Made by a program: the position numbers and the translations under genes. From Costus lasius (taxonomy: Eukaryota; Streptophyta; Magnoliopsida; Zingiberales; Costaceae), in assembly GCA_027563935.2 (NCBI GenBank), contig CM050449.1:54825949-54889948 (forward strand): a stretch of DNA of 64,000 bases, read 5' to 3'. Below the pieces are notes generated by a model that saw nothing but the letters and a program-made list of their open reading frames with translations, was not told where the DNA came from and ran no database searches. Shown piece by piece: positions 1 to 8,700 of this stretch. How positions within the stretch are numbered: the stretch's first letter is position 1; each line of letters opens with the position of its first letter.

Positions 1-216
1 GCAATAGCACAAGCAAAGGAACCACGGTCGCACCAGAAGTCCAAGCACATACAGAGACGGTTTCACTTGATCCGGGAGATCATTGATCGTGGCGAGATCA
101 AAATCTGCAAGGTTCATACAGATGACAATCTGGCTGACCCGCTTACCAAGCCTCTGGCGCAGCAGAAGCATGAGAAGCACTGTAATAATATGGGTTTGAG
201 ATTTCTCAACCATTAG
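1..216 (+). CDS. Copia gag-pol polyprotein, C-terminal 71 residues (RNase H end)
   Basis: Frame 1 is open from the first base to a TAG at 214-216. It matches residues 1224-1294 of the complete polyprotein of element B almost perfectly, including the segments NLADPLTKPL and NNMGLRFLNH. This is the end of the RNase H domain, which removes the RNA strand during reverse transcription inside the virus-like particle. The start and all upstream domains are outside the window, so intactness cannot be judged. Confidence 0.93.
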   Translation, partial: AIAQAKEPRSHQKSKHIQRRFHLIREIIDRGEIKICKVHTDDNLADPLTKPLAQQKHEKHCNNMGLRFLNH

Positions 217-225
217 ATTAAGTGC

Positions 226-236
226 AAGTGGGAGAT
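226..236 (+). other. Polypurine tract of element A
   Basis: The sequence AAGTGGGAGAT abuts the TG that opens the LTR. It is the same in elements B, C and D at the same place. It is the expected plus-strand DNA primer for reverse transcription. Confidence 0.88.
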
Positions 237-1939
237 TGTTGGGGTATGCCCTTAAGGCTAATGTTTGAGGCCTTAGGATTCTATCAGTATCATGTATAAA
301 CTCTTATGTTTATAAAGGCAATGGTTGTTATTCAGTATGTTACATTGTCTGCTGCAATAAGTGTACTTCTGAATAATGTCTCAATGCTGTTCAGCTAGGC
401 TGACATGCTGTAATGTCCTTAGGCGAGATATCTTGGTGAACATGAGACAGCCTTGATATGATTGAGACTAATATGTGTTCTAATCTTATAGGATGCTTTG
501 AGCATGGAATAAGATGTAGACTCATGGGTACATTGGATGTACTGGACAGACCCTACTAGGATATTCAATTGCTTGTCACAATGTGAATAATCCTTATATA
601 CAAGCAAGTGGCATACTTCCTCTGACTTGAGATCACTTGTGTTTCTAAATGATAATTGTCATTGTTTTGAGGTAGTTCAATATCATTTGAAACATAATGG
701 TAATAGACTATCTTGGATAATGATCATGAGTCAGGTTAGGGCACTAGTGATAGATATAGGATTGCCGTCTCCTTGTTTAAGGAGTGTGATGTTCTAAAGG
801 GGCCCCCCCTGCATGAGATGATTGAGAAAGTGTATGGCCATACCCAGATGACTATGTTCATCTGATCTAGTCATGCTCATCATATTGGAATAACAAGCTT
901 AACACACTTGTCCAATAAGAACATCCAGTGGCAAAGGAAACATGTATGTTTAGTGAAGTGGATTCACACTTGAGCTGTGGTTTGGGTGAAGTCTTGGAAG
1001 ACTCTTTCCTTTATATCGGGAGACAGTGATGTGTTGCTAGATACCCCTCACTGATTGTGATAACGTTAGTTATCGTTACCGACATTTAAAGGATACCCTT
1101 AGGGTCGCACAATTTGGTGATATGGCTTACTTGAGTCAGATCGTGTGGACTGGATTGTTTTGATTCAGTTTAAAGGAGTTTAAACTCTGATTGTAAGTGA
1201 GATCCGGTCTGATCATGTTTGATTGATTAGGGCTTGAGATCGGTAAGCTTCGATCGAGAGTATTGATGCTAGATCGGTGAGATCAAGAGTATCAAGAGAT
1301 GTACGGTTAGATCTTGAACCTTCATGGTTCATATGAGATTTAGACCATGGCTTGGCTTGGTTCAATTTGGTCTATGGACCAAATGCAATTGGACCGAATT
1401 CAATTGAACCGGTTCACATTTGTAATCGCTTGGTTCAATTGAATTGGCGTTGTGGATTAGTTCACAAGACATGAACGCATGTCTTGATGACTTTCCATTA
1501 TGGGAAGTCTTGTAACGCCAAAACGCCAATTGCCTCAATGCCTCTTGTTTTTTCGAAGCTCTCTCGGTTTTGGAGGATCGTCCAAGGGGATCGTCAAGAT
1601 CGAAGAGGGAGAGCTCTCGGCTAGCAAGGAGGATCATCTCATCTCCTCAACACAAAAGGACACCTTGGCATTTTTGCTAGCACAAGAATTGCGCAAGGAG
1701 GAAGTCTTCATCACCTTTGTGTGTGTCTTCTTTGGAGGAGAGCCTTTTTCGCCCTCTTGCTTCCAAGGCGCCGTCCTAGTCATGGCCATGGTGAGATTTT
1801 CACTTGATCTATGAAAAGCAACCAAGTTGATTATATAGTCATACTACATGCGATCCTATAGAGACCCTAATTCCGCCCATGCAAGTATTTTAATTTGCGC
1901 ATGCTTAGGGTTTCACCCCCTTTACTTTAGGGACCTTCA
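237..1939 (+). repeat. 3' LTR of Copia element A (1703 bp)
   Basis: Starts TGTTGGGGTATGCCC and ends ACCTTCA. The left two thirds align easily with the LTRs of B, D and the solo copy. The right third (from about 1340) shares only short blocks with them, among them the palindrome GAACCGGTTC (1406-1415). An ATG GCC ATG micro-exon (1782-1790) followed by the donor-like GTGAGA keeps the same place as in the other family members. The stretch holds no real gene; short open frames across it are chance. Confidence 0.92.
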
Positions 1940-2229
1940 CTCTTAGTCCTCTCTTTGTAGACTCTTGCATTCTCATATGCAGAGAGTCTGATCTCATCTA
2001 GCTCATTTAATTGCAACCTCCGTTTTTCACCCGCATTTTTCAAGTAAAAATTCAGCTTCTTGATTGCCCAGAACGCCTTATGCTCGAGCTCTTCGGGAAG
2101 GTGACATGATTTTCCATAAATCAATTGAAAGGGGGACATACCTATGGGTGTTTTGAAAGTAGTCCTGTATGCCCACAATGCATCATCAAGTTTGAATGCC
2201 CAGTCTTTTCTAGTGCGTGACACTATTTT
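1940..2229 (-). pseudogene. Element G integrase, C-terminal part
   Basis: Translated on the minus strand, this stretch reads as the end of a Gypsy integrase, with [18 protein letters not shown] and [11 protein letters not shown], wording typical of Athila. It is open throughout. It is bounded on the right by element B and on the left by element A, which removed it from the rest of the gene. Integrase would join the element's DNA to the host chromosome. Here it is a fragment. Confidence 0.88.
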
Positions 2230-2303
2230 TGTTGGGGTATGCCCTTAAGGCTAATGTTTGAGGCCTTGGGATTCTATCAGTGTCATGTATATAAACTCTT
2301 ATG

Positions 2304-2313
2304 TTTATAAAGG
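2304..2313 (+). promoter_or_regulatory. Candidate TATA box in Copia B LTR
   Basis: TTTATAAAGG is followed by GCAATGGTTGTTATTCAG. The matching place in D (46102-46111) reads TTTATAAAGG and in C (11716-11725) TTTATATAGG, again followed by a GGCATG..TTATT-like block, although C's LTR is otherwise much diverged. Conservation across families suggests the core promoter. A further TATATAAA lies at 2288-2295. Position close to the LTR edge would give a very short U3, so a second downstream promoter is possible. Confidence 0.5.
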
Positions 2314-3017
2314 CAATGGTTGTTATTCAGTATGTTACATTGTCTGCTGCAATAAGTGTACTTCTGAATAATGTCTCTATGCTGTTCAGCTAGGCTGACA
2401 AGCTCTATGTCCTTAGTCGAGATATCTTGGTGAACATGAGACAGCCTTGATATGATTGAGACTAATATGTGTTCTAATCTTATAGGATGCTTCGAGCATG
2501 GAATAAGATGTAGACTCATGGGTACATTGGATGTACTGGACAGACCCTACTAGGATATTCAATTGCTTGTCACAATGTGAATAATCCTTGTTTGCAACAA
2601 GTGGCACATGTCCTCTGACTTGAGATCACTTGTGTTTCTAAATGATGATTGTCATTGTTTTGAGGTATTTCAATATCATTTGAAACATAATGATTATAGA
2701 ATATCTTGGATAATGATCATGAGTCATGTTAGGGCACTAGTGATAGATATAGGATTGCCGTCTTCTTGTCTAAGGAGTGTGATGTTCTAATGGGGCCCCC
2801 CTTATATGAGATGATTGAGAAAGTGTATGGCCATACCCAGGTGACTATGTTCATCTGATCTAATCATGCTCATCATATTGGAGCTACAGGCTTGACACGC
2901 TTGTCCAATAAGAACATCCAGTGGCAAAGGAAACATGTATGCCTAGTGAAGTTGATTCACACTTGTGCTGTGGTTTGGGTGTAGTCTTGGAAGACTCTTT
3001 CCTTTATATCAGGAGAC

Positions 3018-3067
3018 AGTGATGTGTTGCTAGATACCCCTCACTGATCGTGATAACGTAAGTTATC
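3018..3067 (+). promoter_or_regulatory. Conserved folded block in Copia LTRs
   Basis: AGTGA (3018-3022) can pair with TCACT (3041-3045) around an almost invariant stretch containing GTTGCTAGATACCCC. Directly after it GATAAC-GTAA-GTTATC makes a six-pair stem with a four-base loop (3052-3067). The diverged LTR of C keeps the first block nearly unchanged (12395-12422) and has a different six-pair stem with a four-base loop, ATGATG-TTTA-CATCAT (12427-12442). The function is unknown to me. Confidence 0.6.
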
Positions 3068-3760
3068 GTTACCGACATTTAAAGGAAACCCTCAGGGTCG
3101 CACAATTTGATGATATGGCTTACTTAAGTCAGATCGTGTGGACTGAATTGTTTGGGTTCAGCTTAAAGGGATTTAATCTCTGATTGTAAGTGAGATCTGG
3201 TCTGATCATGTTTGATTGATTAGGGCTTGAGATCGGTAAGCTTTGATCGAGAGAGTTGATGCTAGATCGGTGAGATCAGGAGCATCAGGAGATGAACGGT
3301 TAAATCTGGAGCCTTAGGGTTTGATATGATCTAGACCAAGTGGCTTGGGTTAATTGGTTTTTTGAACCAAACCCAATGATTAGAACCGGTTCACTAGTTG
3401 AACGTTTGGTTCAATGGGAGAAAGTTTCGATGGTTCTACGTATGAACGCATGCATTGAGGACTTGCCATATGTGGAAGTCGGTTTTCCAAATGGAAAACG
3501 ATTCCACCTTGTAACGTTAATCGCCCCTCTTCTCCATTCACTCTTCTCGTGTGGTGAAGTGGTGGCTTTGGACGACAAGGGAGGATTTGGACAAGGAGCT
3601 CTCGGCCAAGCGATCATCTCCCCATCCCTACCACTCGAGAAGGATACTTGTAGATCCTTGCTAGCACAAGGAGATTCAAGGAGAAGCCATCATCACCTTG
3701 TGTGCGCACCATTTGGAGGAGAAGCGCTTGAGTCTCTTCTTCCTAGACGCCATCCAAGCA

Positions 3761-3769
3761 ATGGCTTTG
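3761..3769 (+). other. Putative coding micro-exon in LTR of element B
   Basis: ATG GCT TTG is followed at once by GGTAAGAATC-type donor sequence (GT at 3770-3771). Joined to the acceptor at 5700-5701, the three codons (MAL) continue in frame through seven codons (IPAATNT) into the gag ATG at 5723. The same arrangement holds in D (47577-47585) and, with a longer exon, in C (13715-13759). The LTR of A (1782-1790) and the solo LTR (16069-16077) also keep ATG, a GCN codon and an NTG codon before GT. Splicing is inferred and not observed. Confidence 0.55.
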
Positions 3770-3926
3770 GTAAGAATCGATTCTTTGATTCTTGTTTGCA
3801 ATCGCATGGAAAGTTGATCATATATGATGCATACGATTCTTGATGCCCTATTTTCGGCCCATGCACAAAGTTTTTCATATGCGCATCAGTAGGGTATCGC
3901 CCCCCTCTTGAAAGGGGTCCTTCAAT

Positions 3927-3938
3927 TGGTATCAGAGC
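3927..3938 (+). other. Primer-binding site of element B (tRNA-iMet type)
   Basis: TGGTATCAGAGC lies two bases after the CA that closes the 5' LTR. It is the usual complement of the 3' end of plant initiator tRNA-Met and primes minus-strand DNA synthesis. Confidence 0.95.
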
Positions 3939-4175
3939 GGTTTTATGCATGTTTTATGATTGCTTTAGCCTTATGTGATCCTTGTATGCTTAGATCTAAA
4001 GTTTATGACATGCAAAACTACATGTATATGTTTGGCGCATGTAACTTGTTGGCGCATGTTAAATGTTTTGCAAAACTTGTCTTGCGCGCCTCCTGATTAG
4101 ATCTAAGCCGCGCCTGCTATAAACCCTTAGACGGGTCAGTAGGGTTGAAGTCATCATCTAGTAAGGATCCAAATA

Positions 4176-4187
4176 GTCTGATCAGAC
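4176..4187 (+). other. 12-base palindrome in leader, candidate dimerisation site
   Basis: GTCTGATCAGAC is its own reverse complement and lies about 240 bases after the primer site. The identical palindrome is at 48106-48117 in element D, where the surrounding leader has drifted. A self-complementary loop at this place could let two genomic RNAs pair. I found no equivalent in the leader of C. Confidence 0.4.
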
Positions 4188-5190
4188 CATCTGACAGCCT
4201 AGATGGGTTGACCAGATAGCACCTGTGCACAAGCACGAGGTGGCTATAGGTTGACTACATCAAGGGCGTGTAGCGAGGTCTGGTTGAGACAACCATGAAC
4301 GCGCATGAGTTAGGGCCCGGGGTCACACCCGCTTGCCAGAACTCATGAAGGCTGTTCAGCCCTTGGCGCATGCATGGTTGACCATTAGGTCAACTCAAGT
4401 CAGTTAGGACTTGGTGCATGCAAGGGCAGTGGATCTAACTAGATATGATGAGTGGATCCCTATTGATGGACCGTTGTAAGGTTGTAGGGCATATAAGAAA
4501 ACTAAAATTGATGCCAATGGGTTTTTTCAAAATTTTATTTTCTTATTAACGGATCACATGTTGATTGGATGGCATGTGCTTGTTTATTTCATCTTATGTG
4601 GGCTGCCCGTGTTAATGTGTGCTGTGCTGGGGCCTGCGTGCCTGGTTAAATTGTAAATTAATTTTTTATTGTGATCTGTGCATCACATGTTATTTAATTT
4701 ATAATGTATAATTGACCTGCGAGTCAAGCATGTCTAGATAGATTAAATTGTAAGTTTAATCAGACATGAGCACAGAACACAGTTGGCAGAAGCGCATGCA
4801 GCAGAGGCTTGACCAGGTGGGAGGTCTAGGGTTCGACCCTATGACAGGCGCATTCACCTGGTGGGCGCACCTGAGCTGCAGTGGGCGCTAAGGCCCTAGG
4901 TGGGGCCAGATGAGATGCAAAAGACCCATGAAGAGCTCAAGTGAAGACTTAAGAAACATTAAGGTCTTACTTAGGGTTAATGGGCTTTTACCACATAAGA
5001 TCATCATGCTTTCTTTTATTGTTTAAATAATTAGAATTGCATGATTTATTTATCTTCTGCTATCACCATAGGGTTTGCATGATAGTTAAGAAGATAAAAG
5101 ACCGTTTAAAATCCAACGTTAAAATATCAAGCTCGATAGCCTTCTGACGCGAAACCTCACTGTTCTGACTATCGTTGGAGCCGTGTTGTA

Positions 5191-5413
5191 CCCACTCAGT
5201 GGGCACGTCCATCTATCTTCAGACGGTGCGGGATTTCACCTGCGTGTTACAGAGAAGGGATTTATCGCTTCTCGTTGCTCAGCATAGCACGTGGTGGTCC
5301 AGGGAGTAGGTCGGGTCAGCTTGACCATGTAGGCTACATATGTGGCGCATATGGTAGCTATATGGAGGCAGCCATCTGAGGGATCAGAGACTGTGTTGTA
5401 CCAACTCAGTTGG
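5191..5413 (+). other. Twin hairpins in leader of element B
   Basis: CCCACTCAGTGGG (5191-5203) and CCAACTCAGTTGG (5401-5413) are each preceded by GTGTTGTA and followed by CAC. The two stems differ by a C:G to A:T swap that preserves pairing. Element D keeps both (49036-49048, 49245-49257). In C the stems are different but still pair (16607-16622 and 16818-16833), again after a TGTTGT motif. Their place downstream of the putative donor fits a packaging signal, which is my inference. Confidence 0.5.
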
Positions 5414-5722
5414 CACAGTCGGCTGGATTGCCCGGATGAAGGGGAATCGCACGGGTTGGCGATTGGCAGGGACTGCCTACCAGAAATTAGTGCTTGTACT
5501 CTCTGTGCATCTTATCTCGCTTGAGCGGGACGCGGAGACCAAGTATGAAATCTGGATCCCATCTCACTAAAAGAGTGTTACTCTTTCGGACTGTTTTAAT
5601 GGATTTTTCAGTCAGATAAAATAGTGAGAAAAGAATCTTTCTTAAGTCCTGGATTGATTCTAAACATTGATACTGACCTTGCTATTCTTGCATTGTTGTA
5701 GATTCCTGCAGCAACGAACACC

Positions 5723-8700
5723 ATGAGCTTCAATGTGCGATCCCTACTGGAAAGGGAGAAGTTTGCTGGGCCAAACTTCTCGGACTGGTACGGACACCTT
5801 AAGATTGTTCTTAAGGCAGAGAGGAAACTGTATGTCCTCGAGACGGCTATACCGCCTCAACCCGCTGCGAACGCCGCAAGGGCGGTTCGCGATGCCTATG
5901 AAAAGCATGTCAATGATAGCATTGATGATGCTTGCCTGATGCTAGCGTCTATGACGCCACCGCTGCAGCGTCAGCATGAGGATATGTCAGCTATAGAAAT
6001 TATAGCAAACCTCAAGATGTTGTATGCTGCACAGGCGAGGACTGAACGCTATAATTTGACCAAGCTTTTCTTTCAGAGCAAACTGGCTGAAGGGAGCCCA
6101 GTGGGAGCTCACGTGCTCAAGATGATTGGGCACAAGGAGGCTCTGGAGAAACTGGGGCATACCATCAATCAGGAGCTTGCTGTAGACATTATTCTGCAGT
6201 CTCTTCCGCCTTCTTTCGATGCGTTCATTATTAACTTTAATATGAACAAAATCGATTGTACTCCGGCAGAGTTGCTGAATATGCTCTTGACTACTGAGGA
6301 AACTCTGAAGGGAAAGCCTTCAACCTCTGTCTTAATGGTTCCTTCCAGGAACAAGAAGAAGGGGAAGAAGGGCAAAGCCCCTGTCAAGAACTACAGTAAG
6401 GCTCTGAAACAAAAGGTGAAGCGGTCGAAGGACAACAGATGTTTCCACTGTGGCCAGCTGGGTCACTGGAAAAAGGACTGTAAAGCGCTCCAAGGAGACA
6501 AGAAGGGAAGCATCGCTTCTGGCTCAGGTATTTTTGTGACTGAAGTCATGATATCCTCTTCTTCTATTTCATGGGTGTTGGACACTGCATGTGGAGTTCA
6601 CATTTGTTCAAATGTACAGGAACTCAAGAGAAGAAGACAGGTGGGACAGCATGAGGTGGACCTACGAGTTGGAAACGGGGCACGGGTTGCTGCTGTTGCT
6701 GTAGGGGATTATTACATCTCATTACCATCTGGCATTGTATTAGAATTAAACAATTGTTATTTTGTACCCAGTATTACCAAAAATATTATCTCTATTCCTG
6801 CTCTTGTCAGGAAAGGGTTTTCCTTTGAATGCAAGATTTCAAAGTGTTATCTTACTCTTAATAATATTGTTTATGCTACTGGTTCAATTAACAATGGGTT
6901 ATTCATGTTGGACATGGAATATTCTATACAAAACATTGATAATAAGAAAGCCAAGTATGCTGATGACAGCACCTTGCTATGGCATAGTCGTTTAGGCCAT
7001 ATTAACAAGAAGCGCATTAAGCGGTTGCATAATCATGGACTGCTGGGATCATTCTCCTATGAGGAGATTGATACATGCAAAGCTTGTTTAATGGGTAAAA
7101 TGACGAAGTCTCCTTTTCCTAACAAAGGACAAAGGGCTTCAGGTTTACTTGACCTTATACACAGTGATGTGTGTGGGCCATTTAGTAAACATGCCAGAGG
7201 TGGCTATCAGTACTTCATTACCTTTACTGATGATTTCAGTAGATATGGTTATGTCTATCTTATGAGACATAAGAGTGAATCTTTTGACAAGTTCAAAGAG
7301 TTCAAAAATGAAGTACAAAATAAGCTAGGCCGAAATATCAAGGCACTTCGTTCTGATCGAGGTGGAGAATACTTGAGTCATGCGTTTACTGACTATCTAA
7401 AAGAGTGTGGGATTATATCACAGCTCACTCCACCAGGAACACCGCAATGGAATGGTGTGTCCGAGAGGAGGAACAGAACCTTACTGGATATGGTTCGTTC
7501 ATTGATGAGTCAAGCTACTCTACCTTACTCCTTTTGGGGATTTGCACTGGAAACAGCTGCAAAGGTACTAAACCGAGTGCCATCCAAGGCAGTTTCAAAG
7601 ACTCCATATGAATTATGGTATAGGAAACAGCCGAGCTTGACATTTATCAGGATCTGGGGTTGCGAGGCTTATGTCAAAAAGCTCGCCTCTGGGAAACTAG
7701 AGAGCAGATCTGAGAAATGTGTCTTTGTCGGATACCCTAAGGAAACTAAGGGTTATTATTTCTACGATCCCAAAGAGAACAAAGTATTTGTTGCTCGGAC
7801 GGCAGTTTTTCTTGAGAAGGAATTTCTTCTGCAAGAAGCCAGTGGGAGAGAAATAAAGCTGGATGAGAATCCAGAGGAAGGACAAAGTAGTCAAGCACAG
7901 TTGGATGAGCCTGAGCCGGTAGAACAGGTTATTGAACAACCTGAGGCTCAGATATCACGGGAACCGCGAAGATCGGGAAGGATCCGTCGTCAGCCTGAGC
8001 GCTATGACGGAGTCTACATCATTGATAATGATGAACCCCTCACTTATGCGGATGCGGTCAATGGACCGGAGTCAGCTAGATGGCTTGAAGCTATGCGAGC
8101 CGAGATGGACTCCATGTCAGATAACCAAGTCTGGGATTTGGTTGATCCGCCTCCGGGAGTAATCCCTATAGGCTGTAAATGGATCTTCAAAAGGAAGATT
8201 GACATGGATGGTAACGTAGTTACCTATAAAGGCAGGCTAGTTGCGAAAGGTTTCAAACAAATCTACGGGATAGATTATGATGAAACTTTCTCACCTGTAG
8301 CTATGTTTAAGTCTATTTGGATTCTTTTCGCGATAGTTGCATATTATGATTATGAGATCTGGCAGATGGATGTGAAGACGGCTTTCCTTAATGGAAAACT
8401 GGATGAGGATGTGTATATGACACAACCTGAAGGTTTCACTAATCCATCAGATCGTCATAAAATATGCAAGTTAAAGAAGTCCATTTATGGACTTAAACAA
8501 GCATCTAGAAGCTGGAATATTCGTTTTGAAGAATCAATCAGTGAATTTGGTTTCATCAAGAATGAGGATGACCCGTGTGTATATAAGAGGTTTAGTGGGA
8601 GCATGATTACTTTCCTAGTCCTCTACGTCGATGATATCTTAATCATTGGAAACGATATTCCTGAAATGCATGCTGTTAAAGCATGGCTAAGGAAATGTTT

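Larger units (their letters stand above)
1..1939 (+). mobile_element. Copia element A, 3' part (Angela-like), cut by window edge
   Basis: The window opens inside the last part of a Copia gag-pol gene, followed by a polypurine tract and one complete LTR beginning TGTTGGGG and ending CCTTCA. The coding end is almost the same as those of elements B and D, so A is the same superfamily member. Right of the LTR the sequence passes directly into the minus-strand Athila integrase of element G, which is the insertion target. The five bases after the LTR are CTCTT (1940-1944), the expected target duplication. Its partner lies left of the window and cannot be checked. Assignment to the Angela/BARE lineage rests on the TGTTG ends, about 1.7 kb LTRs, tRNA-Met priming in the related copies and RNase H wording, and is tentative. 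Confidence 0.93.
2230..3924 (+). repeat. 5' LTR of Copia element B (1695 bp)
   Basis: Begins TGTTGGGGTATGCCC, ends GGGGTCCTTCA. A TATA-like TTTATAAAGG lies about 75 bases from the left edge. A folded block lies at 3018-3067, the palindrome GAACCGGTTC at 3383-3392, and a micro-exon with splice donor at 3761-3775. A 167-codon frame across the right half is present only because the two LTR copies are recent duplicates. It is not kept in A, D or the solo LTR. Confidence 0.96.
3770..5701 (+). other. Putative 1932-nt leader intron of element B, carrying primer site and hairpins
   Basis: The donor is GTAAGA at 3770. The acceptor is a pyrimidine-rich run ending in GCATTGTTGTAG at 5701. The interval contains the end of the LTR, the primer-binding site (3927-3938), a perfect 12-base palindrome (4176-4187) and two similar hairpins (5191-5203, 5401-5413). 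No protein-like frame is present in it. If removed, the product would lack the primer site and could be translated but not reverse transcribed. Unspliced RNA would keep everything. This is inference from sequence alone. Confidence 0.5.

Noticed and set aside
2413..2607. A 64-codon minus-strand frame repeated in every A/B/D-type LTR
   Set aside because: It recurs because this LTR region is conserved in nucleotides. There is no known domain and no sign that protein sequence is what is kept.
3340..3843. A 167-codon frame in the B LTR, repeated at 10738-11241
   Set aside because: The two copies are LTR duplicates. The frame is not kept in A, D or the solo LTR, has no protein-like domain, and lies in a different frame from the micro-exon.
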